Positions 55,264 to 64,000 of a stretch of 64,000 nt of DNA are shown piece by piece (position 1 is the stretch's first letter; every line of letters begins with the position of its first letter). Below the pieces are notes generated by a model. It was not told where the DNA came from, did no database searches, and saw nothing but the letters and a program-made list of their open reading frames with translations. Made by a program: the position numbers and the translations under genes. This DNA comes from Mugil cephalus (lineage: Eukaryota > Chordata > Actinopteri > Mugiliformes > Mugilidae): NCBI RefSeq assembly GCF_022458985.1, contig NC_061773.1, forward strand, positions 18,262,001 through 18,326,000, written 5' to 3'.

Positions 55264-55289
55264 TGACGTCACCCGCATGCCTGACGTCA
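55264..55289. promoter_or_regulatory. ubap1: Two perfect CRE sites (TGACGTCA) at the ubap1 promoter
   Basis: TGACGTCA occurs at 55264-55271 and again at 55282-55289, 18 bases apart, so on nearly the same DNA face. They lie about 30-55 bases upstream of the inferred ubap1 start. CREB/ATF proteins bind this palindrome. Confidence 0.7.
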
Positions 55290-55629
55290 GATCGCGTCAT
55301 TTCAGTGAGTTGTTGTTGTAAATTATTATGAAGCTGGGCGATTTTCTTTTTCAATTGACACCTCTTGTTCATTTTGTAATCACGGAATTGAAACTGTCCC
55401 CCATATGTTTTTTTTTTTTGAAATGTTCTGTATCCAAACCATTCTGGGCAGGTTTGGATTCACACTTCTTTCAAACTCTTAATATGACCCACTCATTCAT
55501 TTTGAAACACATTATCTTTTATGTTAGGTTAATCAGCTCTGTATTATCGCCACGGGGGCAATTATCTATCTATGCAGCCAGTGGTAAAACAAGCACAAGA
55601 CAGTCGCATACAGAGCATTACATGCAAGA

Positions 55630-55667
55630 TTGTCACTGGACTAGTTTATTTACTAGTCCAGTGACAA
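55630..55667. repeat. Perfect 16-bp inverted repeat with 6-base loop
   Basis: TTGTCACTGGACTAGT at 55630-55645 is the exact reverse complement of ACTAGTCCAGTGACAA at 55652-55667, with loop TTATTT. It is in the intergenic region between ubap1 and ube2r2 and shows no tie to a gene. Confidence 0.9.
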
Positions 55668-56281
55668 GTGATAAATTCATACTCAAAAAGAGGGATACAA
55701 GAGATTAAAAAAATACAAAAAAGATTCAACAATATATACATTAAATAATGATTAACCTCTTATAATTCCAGTATTTTTAAAAGAAGAAAAAAGAGCAAAG
55801 GAAGCAATAAAAACTATAAAACCCAGCGTCGTTTTCCGTAAGAAGGTTCCCTAAAATTTATAATAAGCACTCTATGCTAAATTCTTTACCCACAAATAAA
55901 AGTTTTCAAAATCACTTTTTGGAATTAAGAATGCTTCTTATATCCTCAAAACGTGTAAAAAATAAGAAAATGAAAAAACTGCTGTGTTAATAGAATACCC
56001 TCTTTCTTGAATCCTCTTAGTATCATCGCCCCATCCCTTTCTCTCCTTTGTCCTTATTTTTACCTTCTGTACTTTGAACTGATTTTGTTTCACAATATTC
56101 ATAATGCACAGGACAAAATGTTACGATCCCTTGTGCCATGATCTGTATGTTTGTATGTGTATGTGTATATGTATATATTTTATGTTTGTGCTCCAAATAT
56201 AATGTGAAAAACCTAGGTGTACATGTTTATTGACACTAATTTGAACGACGTTAAATGAAAGCGGGTACCAGGTTTGATAAA

Positions 56282-56690
56282 TAGTACATAATCAACATCT
56301 GTGTGTCCAAGAATGAAGCAGACAGAAACCAACAGGCATCTCCACTTTGGCTGAATGTATCATTTATCTTGAAGGGAACATCATCATAGTAGCTCAAATG
56401 TTTTCAGGATTCAAGATAATTTTTATTATTATTGTTAGAAGGGGGGTTGAGTGAGGATGTTAATTTAGGGAGGGAGTGCCTGAGGAAAGAAGCTATTCAG
56501 CTTCTTGGATGTTCTACAGATGATGCTTGTGTATCTAAGGAGAAGGTTTGATGGGAGGGATGACGGGGGTCTTTAATGATGGACATGGGTTTATGGATGC
56601 AGCGCTGCTTGTATAATTCCACCAAGCAGGGGGGCTGTCTTCGCCTTTGTGCATTAATGTGCTGCTCAAGTCACATAATCCTGTTACTTG
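56282..56690 (-). pseudogene. Decayed partial duplicate of ubap1 (exon 2 and flanks)
   Basis: The block 56282-56395 matches 53584-53735 (ubap1 exon 2 with intron edge) in the same orientation. Shared words include TAGTACATAATCAACATCT, GCAGACAGAAACCAACAGGC and TTATCTTGAAGGGAAC. Then 56640-56690 matches 54018-54065 (GCCTTTGTGCATTAATGTGC). The exon copy has lost the splice donor and about 16 internal coding bases, so it cannot work. About 240 bases (56400-56640) between the two matches are unrelated and look like an inserted repeat. Confidence 0.9.
56400..56640. mobile_element. Repeat inserted inside the ubap1 duplicate
   Basis: The sequence has wording of a known teleost repeat (GGAAAGAAGCTATTCAGCTTC, TCTACAGATGATGCTTGTGT, GGGTCTTTAATGATGGACAT, ATGGATGCAGCGCTGC). 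It has no counterpart in the original ubap1 locus, so it entered after the duplication or replaced part of it. Confidence 0.55.
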
Positions 56691-57324
56691 GACATGCCAT
56701 GGCCACGTAACAGGATGATTTTGATTTTGTGAATGCTATATTAACTGGAAAGATACTCAGGCAGTTCAGTCTACTTCAAACAGACTAACCAAACCTTATT
56801 ATCTCAATTGATCCTTGAAACAGATGTCACGAGAAAAATCATAGATCACTTTCAGACACTAGGCGTCCAACAACTCTAAAACTAGTAGTGAAGTGAACTA
56901 AATATCGTGATCTATAAATGATAAACTACGGTCAAGGTGATTGGCACGTCTAATCTACCAGATAAGGAGGCCACTAAAGCAAAGGTGATGAACATCGAAT
57001 GTGTCCACTGATGGCAAATGAGTCACCTTTTTCACAAACTGTGTCTGGGTGCGTCATTCACAATTAATCACAATTAATTCACAATTAATCATTCATCAAT
57101 TAGACATTCAAGAAGACAAATACAACCTACTTACAACAACTAGCCAAATACATTGTCTATTTTAACACATATGTGTCAGTGTATATGGAGAGTATGGGGA
57201 AACAGGAAGCTTTTTGCATCTTTTTGTTAATTATATAATCATGAAATAATAATAATCTGTGTAGGACGTACTGTATAATCCAAGCAGCAACAAAGTCTAG
57301 ATACATAAAATAAACAGTAACACT

Positions 57325-57430
57325 AGTGGAACAAATCAAATCAAAATCAAATCAAATTATTTATAAAGCACATTTAAAAACAACCAAGGTTGACCAAAGC
57401 GCTGCACAATTCAGTGATCACAAATAACAA
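57325..57430. repeat. Dispersed fish repeat ('aaatcaaatcaaat...tttataaagc')
   Basis: A short AAATC tandem leads into ATTTATAAAGCACATTTAAAA and GACCAAAGCGCTGCACA, wording common to a widespread fish SINE-like repeat. A related tail occurs at about 59490-59530. Confidence 0.6.
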
Positions 57431-58029
57431 GGTGCAGAACAAAATAATGACTGGCACACCCAGGAAAATCAAGAAAACAAAGGACTTCTCATATGCAAAG
57501 CTCCACTAAACCCTTCATGAAGGTTATGGTATTCAGCATTAGTTTAAAATAAGCTGCTTTCTGATTAAACTGTTTTCATTTTGAAGGCTGCGGTTTGTAG
57601 GACTGTAAGATTGTATTGCATTGTGCCAACATTTCAGCATTTGTATTATTTTTGACAAACCTATTTAGTAAGTGGGCTACGTGAAAATACAGCGTTTGAT
57701 TCAGTTTAACAGCAACACAAGGTACATCGTTCAAAATGTTCATACAGCTGGATTATTACCTCTCTTGAATAAGGGGGCAAAGAGAAACGCAACGCAAATT
57801 CGATGTTAACATCTTTGAAGCTCTACTAGAACTAAATCCCCGACAAGTTTGAAATTGTCTCAAAGTTTGACTTTGACATAGAAAAAGAAAACGTTTGAAT
57901 GTGGACTGCTTTAATAGAATGAACTTGTTTTTCACTAGTATCCCTAATGTTTTGGCCAGTGAGTACATGCAAAGGGAAGCGTCCACAGACATGTCATGTT
58001 GCCATATTTTCTTTTTTTTTTCAGCAGCG

Positions 58030-59017
58030 GGTACGCGCACGTTACGTCAATCCGCACGCTCTTTACGTTCCGCAGACACGCGCAATGATAGCCGGAAGCA
58101 TCGATGGGAGGAAAATAAAAATCGATTAAATCCAGTATATTTCGCTAGTGTAGACCTCTCACTTAGTGTCCTTTTCGCGACCACAGCCTCGAATTTATCT
58201 GCCTTTTACACTGCAACTGAGCTGGAGGGGACGGTAGAGAGCAGGAAATCAGCTCCTTTTGAACGAAGTTGCTCGGTAGGGGTTTAGCTGACGTGTGGAG
58301 AAGTTGAGACAGCCAGAGAGCAGATAAACAAATATAAACAAGCAGGGATCAGCTGAGCGCCTGTCCGAACCGAACCAGCAGCACGAAGAGATGTCAGGGA
58401 GAGCGAAGTTCCTCCTTTGAGCCCAAGAATGATCCGCAGGAGACCGTGACTCACACTGATACTTGCTCCATGTCAACTGTCAACACTGGCACACAAAGAA
58501 TTTCGGAAACACAACACGAGGACCAGCCATAGGCTTTAGCAGAAAACCCACTGCTCCTGTCACTGTCTCTTTGTCAAGGCATAGCCACGTTAGCATGGAC
58601 AACCAATGAGTTTACCTTCCAGGTTGCAGCTGTAGCGAAACGAAAACACATTACAGTGCAAGGAGACGGAGGTAAACACTTTTTTGTTAACTTTGCCTTT
58701 TGCCCATAAGGGGCCTGCGAACTAAACCACAGTAAAGCTAGCTTGGCAGGCCACATATCCTGTTTGTGTTTGAATTTTTTTCTGTGGCCTTCAGGACTGT
58801 TATCTAATCACGTTTGCTACTTATTTTTTTTCCCCTCCTAGCGTTTTCTTCAAAGTCTAATGTCAACAAAAACAAAGCTAAAAAATGTTGGAGGTGTTGG
58901 CTGTGGAAGTCAAGTGCATTTAAATTTCAGTGGAATCCTGGTGATAACACGATGCTCATTTATTTTTTTGCTGTTTTCCATTTCTTATCTCTCGCTGGTG
59001 TCAGAAGTGGAATTAAC
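58030..59017 (+). promoter_or_regulatory. ube2r2: Likely ube2r2 promoter and 5' UTR
   Basis: CpG words cluster at 58027-58110. Strong acceptors precede the start (CCCCTCCTAG at about 58841 and GGTGTCAG at about 59004), so a non-coding exon probably lies upstream. The exact UTR exon is undecided between these two acceptors. Confidence 0.4.
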
Positions 59018-62000
59018 ATGGCCCACCAGGCAACCCCAAGTTCCCAGAAGGCCCTGATGATGGAGCTGAAGTCCCTGCAGGAGCAGCCGGTGGAAGGTTT
59101 CCGCATCACTCTGGTGGAGGAGTCTGACCTCTACAACTGGGAAGTGGCCATCTTCGGCCCCCCAAACACCCTGTATGAAGGAGGCTACTTTAAGGTGGGA
59201 CAAACGCTTCAAATGTATGTATGTAGTCAGAAAAGTCAGACCGGGACATCATGTATACTCAACATTCATGAAGCCGTTATAGACTCAGTAGCAGAAGATT
59301 AAGATTACAGAGTGTATATACTGTTTATACACACACAGACAATATACAACGATCAGGCATAAAATTATGACCACTGACAAAAGAGGTAAATATCACTGAC
59401 CGTTTTGTGACAATTCAATGTTCTCCTGGGAAAGTTTTGGATGTTATGGATGTTACTTAGACATACCTAGACCTAGACAGGACCAGACAGCCCTAATCAA
59501 ATCAAACTTTATTTAAAAAACAACAACAAACACATAGAATCAAAATAAAGGAAACCCATCCCCGTTTATACAGACAAATATTAGCCCAGTCATGCATACA
59601 TGCGCACAAACACATATGCACACACACACAAAAAAAAACAAACAAAAAAAACATGAACAACAGCACGAGGTGTTGACCTGGCCTTCAAATTCACTAAATC
59701 CCAAACTGATCAAGTATCTGTGGGATGATCCAGAGGTCAACCCATAGGACCCAAAGTTCCCCACTAACAACATTCTGTTGACAGACACCACAGGAAACCC
59801 TCAGAAGACCCATGTCCATTTTCTGATGAGTCACAACTGTTAAGGAGGCGCAAGGGAGACCTACACCATATTCCTCATAAATAAGATATATAGGAGAGTG
59901 CTGCAATTCTGAAAACAAAGAGGTTCTTCCCTCTGTTTATAGACGTGGTCCTTTCAACAATGCCTCGACTGTACTGGCTCACCTCCGCTGGTCTAAAACG
60001 TGTAGGCAGCCATTTCCACATTTTATTAAATTTCTGTCACGTCCCCCTGACCCTCCATTCTCCTTGCCCAGCCTTCACCCTCCTCTCCGTACCACGGCTG
60101 TGCATCAGATTGCTATTTTTAGCCACGAGACTGATATAAATGGCACCGCCGAGGAACTAAGAGAGATGGGCACAATTAGATTCTTCTTACTTCCTTTCAT
60201 TTTCCTTCTTCCCATCTTTTATGTTACTTATTACTTACTTGTACACACTTCTTAGAAAATGCGGCGCAGTGGGAACCCTCTTTCAAGTCAGGGTCATCAC
60301 AGGACACAGTGCCATCAGAATGTGATGGCGCTGTGCCCTGTGATGACAGAAAATAAAAAAAACACAGCAGTTATCGCTGTAGACTGTGCTCGTTGTTAGG
60401 TATTATTGATTTAGTGTATTTTTGCCTTTACAATGTCGATTATTGTCAAGTTAAAGTCAAATTAGGTTAATTTATTTTCCTTTTAATTACCATAATATGA
60501 GAAACCTCAGTAAAAAAAGAGAAAAGAAGGGACACCTTGCTCTCTCCTCGTGAGTTATAGTTCACTCTGGGCACATTTCCAATCTATTGTATGACTAACA
60601 AACTCATTTTTTTGGTATTTTCAAAATTCCCATTTCACCTAACCTGCGTGATCTAAAAAGAGATACATAACACATTGCCTGCCAACACTTTCAAGTGCAA
60701 CATCTTCTTGCTGTAAGGCAACTGGCACTTTACCCCTGAACCGCTGTGACACCCACATAATTACATTAATAAATGACCTGTAGAGTTTGGCGTAATAGAG
60801 AGAAATGCTCGGCTCATACTTCAGTGCGAGTGCAATGAAAACTGTGTGGAATTGACTGGCTGTGTAACTGTGTATCTGCCACGAGCCCTGCATGGCTCCC
60901 GTGAAGCAGTAGGGTAAACAACATACCATGCATAGTCATGCATTACAGACAGGGACAAGATGCCTTGGTAATATTTTTTCCATTAACATAAGATGCTTGG
61001 CTTGACTTGACTTGACTTGACTTGGAAATCAAAAGATGACGCGTGAAATAAAAGCAGCAGTAGCCAAGCACGTGCATTTTATCGTTTCGCAGAAGTGGCT
61101 GTGTTGTGACGAGTGCCTCCGCTTTCAAGCGAGGCAAAGTATGTTAATTAATGGGCTGAACCGCCGGGCTGGAACGAGCCAAAATAAAAAATGTATACGA
61201 AAAACCTTCCGGAGCAAACCTTAAGGGGCAGATGAGACCTAAGCGATGGAGAGAGAGACAGGAAGCGCCCGTGAAACACAGAGATGTGTCCGTGTCGTAA
61301 CCTGGCCTTGTTTTTCTGGAAGCGGCCCACTCATTTTCATTGATGGTGGAAACAGATGACGGCAGCAGTGGAACAAATTCAAAAGTGTACACACGCGTTT
61401 TGTCTGGCCGCGCACAAAGCAATTCCTCACCCTGCTGCAACTTTTGTCAGTGACAGAAACTGGAAGGTGTTGCTAAGACAGTCGCCACGTAGCCTTACAT
61501 CTCCTGAAAAGGAGACTGACAATAGAGGACCTTTATCACAAGCCACTGCTGAATGAAACTAGTCTGAAGGTTAGGAGGGAAGAAAATGAAGTTAAAATTT
61601 TTAACTTGTTAAAATTTAAACGAATGTTTTCTGAAAATAAATACAATTTTGAGGCTCCCTCCAGTGTAACGTGACATATGTGTTTTTCATGTCCCACAGC
61701 TGCAGTAGTTTACTAGCTGTGGAGTAGTGATAGTCCTATCTGACGGGCAAGCAGCAGAGTGGTGTTACACACACACACACCCTAGCCCCCAAGCCTTTCA
61801 CCTAGATAATTACGCAATAGCGAAAGAAAACCCACAAGTAGAAGACCTTACCGTTATGTCACCTAAAGCACAGCACTTTAAAACAAATTTGACATAACAA
61901 ACATGATGTTAGCTGCCTCATATTGTGAATGTGTGTGTGACTGAATGTAAGATTGTGCACTTTGTTGCCTGCGTTATTTTAAATGCAGGTTGACTTGAAC

Positions 62001-62481
62001 ATTGAGCAGAATCCAGTTTGTAATGTTGTGTCGGAAGGAAGCAACTAAATGCAGCTTGCTTCTTTTTTTGTCTGCCCTGCACATGCACACACACAAACCT
62101 ACTTAAATGGGGGTGTCAATGGAGTGTATTGACTGTGAACCTCTGTTTGCTCTTCTAGGCTCACATCAAGTTTCCAGTCGACTACCCGTACTCACCACCA
62201 ACCTTTCGCTTCCTCACCAAGATGTGGCACCCGAACATCTATGAGGTAAAACCTTTGCTGATGTTCTGTTAGGAGTTTATATAGTTGTAGAAATTGATGA
62301 AGTAGTCATTAAGTCATTACTCATAAAGACATCTTTATGCTTAAATGGTATCACTGTGTCCTTTTTTTTTTTTCTCTGACCAGAACGGAGATGTGTGCAT
62401 CTCCATCCTGCACCCTCCTGTCGATGACCCTCAGAGTGGGGAGCTGCCCTCTGAAAGGTGGAACCCCACCCAGAATGTCAG
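59018..62481 (+). CDS. ube2r2: Ubiquitin-conjugating enzyme E2 R2 (Cdc34B), 3' partial
   Basis: Three coding exons are inside the window: 59018-59194, 62159-62245 and 62384-62481; the rest lies beyond position 64000. The translation [121 protein letters not shown] is a Cdc34-type E2 with HPN and the active Cys in GDVCISI. The inserted acidic loop [12 protein letters not shown] near the active site is the Cdc34 hallmark and supports Lys48-chain building with cullin-RING ligases. UBE2R2 over CDC34 is favoured by [15 protein letters not shown] and ENGDV. The open frame extends 5' of the Met, but family alignment sets the start at MAHQ. Confidence 0.95.
59344..59890. mobile_element. Tc1/mariner-like element, one end, in ube2r2 intron 1
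   Basis: The left end TACAACGATCAGGCATAAAA and the next ~120 bases match, in reverse orientation, the right half of the element at 18963-19410. Broken transposase pieces follow to about 59890. A SINE-like tail (TCAAACTTTATTTAAAAAAC, 59492-59520) interrupts it. The other terminal repeat is not found. Confidence 0.6.
60293..60347. repeat. 25-bp near-perfect hairpin in ube2r2 intron 1
   Basis: Arms 60293-60317 and 60323-60347 pair over 25 positions with one mismatch and one G-U pair; the loop is GAATG. Nothing around it looks like a transposon end. The loop is shorter than in typical pre-miRNA hairpins. Confidence 0.85.
61007..61024. repeat. CTTGA microsatellite
   Basis: TTGACTTGACTTGACTTGAC is a short pentanucleotide array within ube2r2 intron 1. 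Confidence 0.8.
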
Positions 62482-62515
62482 GTAACTTTTAAACACAATT
62501 AGCATCAATGCCAAG

Positions 62516-63412
62516 TAGAGGTCGACCAATATGGATTTTTTTAGGGCTGATACCAATACCATAACAAATCAGCTTTGGCTGATACACGCTGCCGATTTGC
62601 CTGAGCCGATAAAAATGACACAATGATAACAAATGTTACAAGTCTCAATTTAGCCAAAAACATAAACATTTATTGAACTCAAGGAATGCTCTTACGCATA
62701 CAAAATAATAAATAAACAGGTAAAAAGAGGTAGAGCACAAGCAGGGGCGATTGTAGGGTCAGAGAGCTGCTGGAGTCTGCTTTGGCCCGTGGTCCTTCTC
62801 AGACAAGTATGTTTAGCTTACAGACAGTGTTGGTCTTACACCTTGACTTTAACATCAACACATATTCCTACCAATAGCTTGACAACAGCACAACAGCTCC
62901 AATCTGAACTATGGACAGTGGTTGATTGACAACCTACACTATTCGTTTGCCAGAGAGACAAAAAAAAAACGTCAGCAAGCAAACTACCACTTCACAACAA
63001 CAGTAAAAGTTAGGGATGTTGCTAATGACTGTAAGGCTTTGTGGCTGAGTGATAAAGTAAATAGATCTTTGTTTGGTAACCATTTTTGTTTACCTTTTTT
63101 TAAAATAGATAAATAGCCAAAAGAAAAGGTTATTTAGTTATGTATAAACTTATTTTTAGGGGTGCTCGACACACCTATGAGTACAGGCATTTTCCAGATC
63201 CAGCTGTCTGCACTCTGCTGGTGGGGGAGGGGCAATGTATGGGCTGCATGGTCCGCAGTGCCTCCAGCAGCACAGAGCTGCCTTTGGATGTGCCTGTCTG
63301 TAAATCTTCCTGGGGGGGGGGGGGAATATATATATACGAATCAGCGAACACACCCATGTATCGGTCGATACCAATACCAGTAAAAAGTCAATATTGGCCC
63401 AGTCGATCTCTA
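62516..63412. mobile_element. hAT-type element, 897 bp, with 8-bp target duplication (ube2r2 intron 3)
   Basis: Ends TAGAGGTCGACCAATATGG and, at the right, GGCCCAGTCGATCTCTA belong to the same family as the 173-bp MITE at 17223-17395. Flanking octamers ATGCCAAG (left) and ATACCAAG (right) match at 7 of 8. No transposase frame is intact. It contains a G-run at 63313-63324. Confidence 0.8.
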
Positions 63413-64000
63413 ATACCAAGTACACAAACCTTCAGCTTGTTCATCTGGTTGTTCGGACAGAATACACCCAGGAGGACGCAGTGTATACCTACTTGAACCA
63501 AGTCAGTTTACACATTTGAGCATCTGGACCGCACTTAATGAGAAGGGAACTTACCAAGCGAGTGTCAATGTTTGCATAAGAATCTGTCTTGATCAGCACT
63601 ACTACAAGCCTGAAAAAAGACTGACTTTGATCTGGAAGTTGGCGGTGCTAGCTGGGGTTGAATCCGACAGGTTTGAACACGGAAAACCTCTGAAGTTGTG
63701 GAGTGAAAAACAGGAGAGTTTTTTTTCCCTCTCCATTGAAGGGAGCAGCTTGAGGCAAAATTAGCTTAAAAGTAACAAGCCATACGCCCAGATATCAAAC
63801 TGTATGTGGTTCGGTTGCATCGTGTGTGTGATGTAGATGCCGAGTCAAGAAGTGAAGACAATGAGGAAGAATGTGTGTTGCTCCAAACCTGTGGTGTACT
63901 CATACACACACATATGCAAATGGCATATAACAGTCAACTGATGCTGTGTCTTCTTACAACAAAGCTGCTGTGATTGGTCGCTGCACTATCCAAAGTGAAA
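63413..64000. other. ube2r2 intron 3 to window end
   Basis: No exon of the next ube2r2 part (TILLSVISLLNEPN) is present before position 64000. I see no other gene or clear repeat in this tail. Confidence 0.65.

Noticed and set aside
58814-59017. N-terminal extension of ube2r2
   Set aside because: The frame is open upstream, but E2 family alignment begins at MAHQ and a splice acceptor lies just before it.

Overview
This is vertebrate nuclear DNA, almost certainly from a teleost fish. It has long GT-AG introns, a fish-type promotilin gene, and a dense load of fish-style DNA transposons (hAT, Tc1/mariner, piggyBac-like) and LINE debris. I rebuilt seven genes exon by exon. In every complete gene the exon lengths sum to a whole number of codons and the splice phases close.

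Layout: (1) 1422-7028, plus strand: 3' part of a short-chain dehydrogenase of the DHRS13/retinol-dehydrogenase group; its first exon lies outside the window or was not found. (2) 9594-7536, minus strand: a complete motilin precursor gene (mln) with a TATA box at 10221. It converges with gene 1. (3) 12115-18293, plus strand: nop56, the box C/D snoRNP core protein. Its introns carry at least five box C/D snoRNA candidates, including SNORD56, SNORD57 and two SNORD110-like copies, plus a possible H/ACA RNA. (4) 32959-20844, minus strand: ubap2, 26 coding exons and 1249 codons of protein, with a non-coding first exon near 35.65-35.70 kb. (5) 46389-38496, minus strand: dcaf12, 9 exons, 483 aa. (6) 53910-51403, minus strand: ubap1, 6 exons, 469 aa. 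(7) 59018 to beyond 62481, plus strand: the first three coding exons of ube2r2; the rest lies past the window end.

Genes 4-7 form a ubiquitin-themed block: a UBA-domain RNA-granule protein, a CRL4 substrate receptor, an ESCRT-I ubiquitin-binding subunit and a Cdc34-type E2. From memory the same four genes are neighbours on human chromosome 9p13, but here ube2r2 sits beside ubap1 instead of beside UBAP2. I see no sign of functional coupling beyond the shared theme.

The non-coding space is mostly introns and transposon remnants. The most interesting items are the nop56 intronic snoRNA set with two copies of one rRNA guide, a decayed duplicate of ubap1 exon 2 located 2.7 kb upstream of the original, two GC-AG introns, hAT insertions with readable 8-bp target duplications, a piggyBac-like snap-back element, two near-perfect free-standing hairpins, and paired cAMP-response elements at the ubap1 promoter. 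I saw no clearly new gene system; the novelty is at the level of these details.
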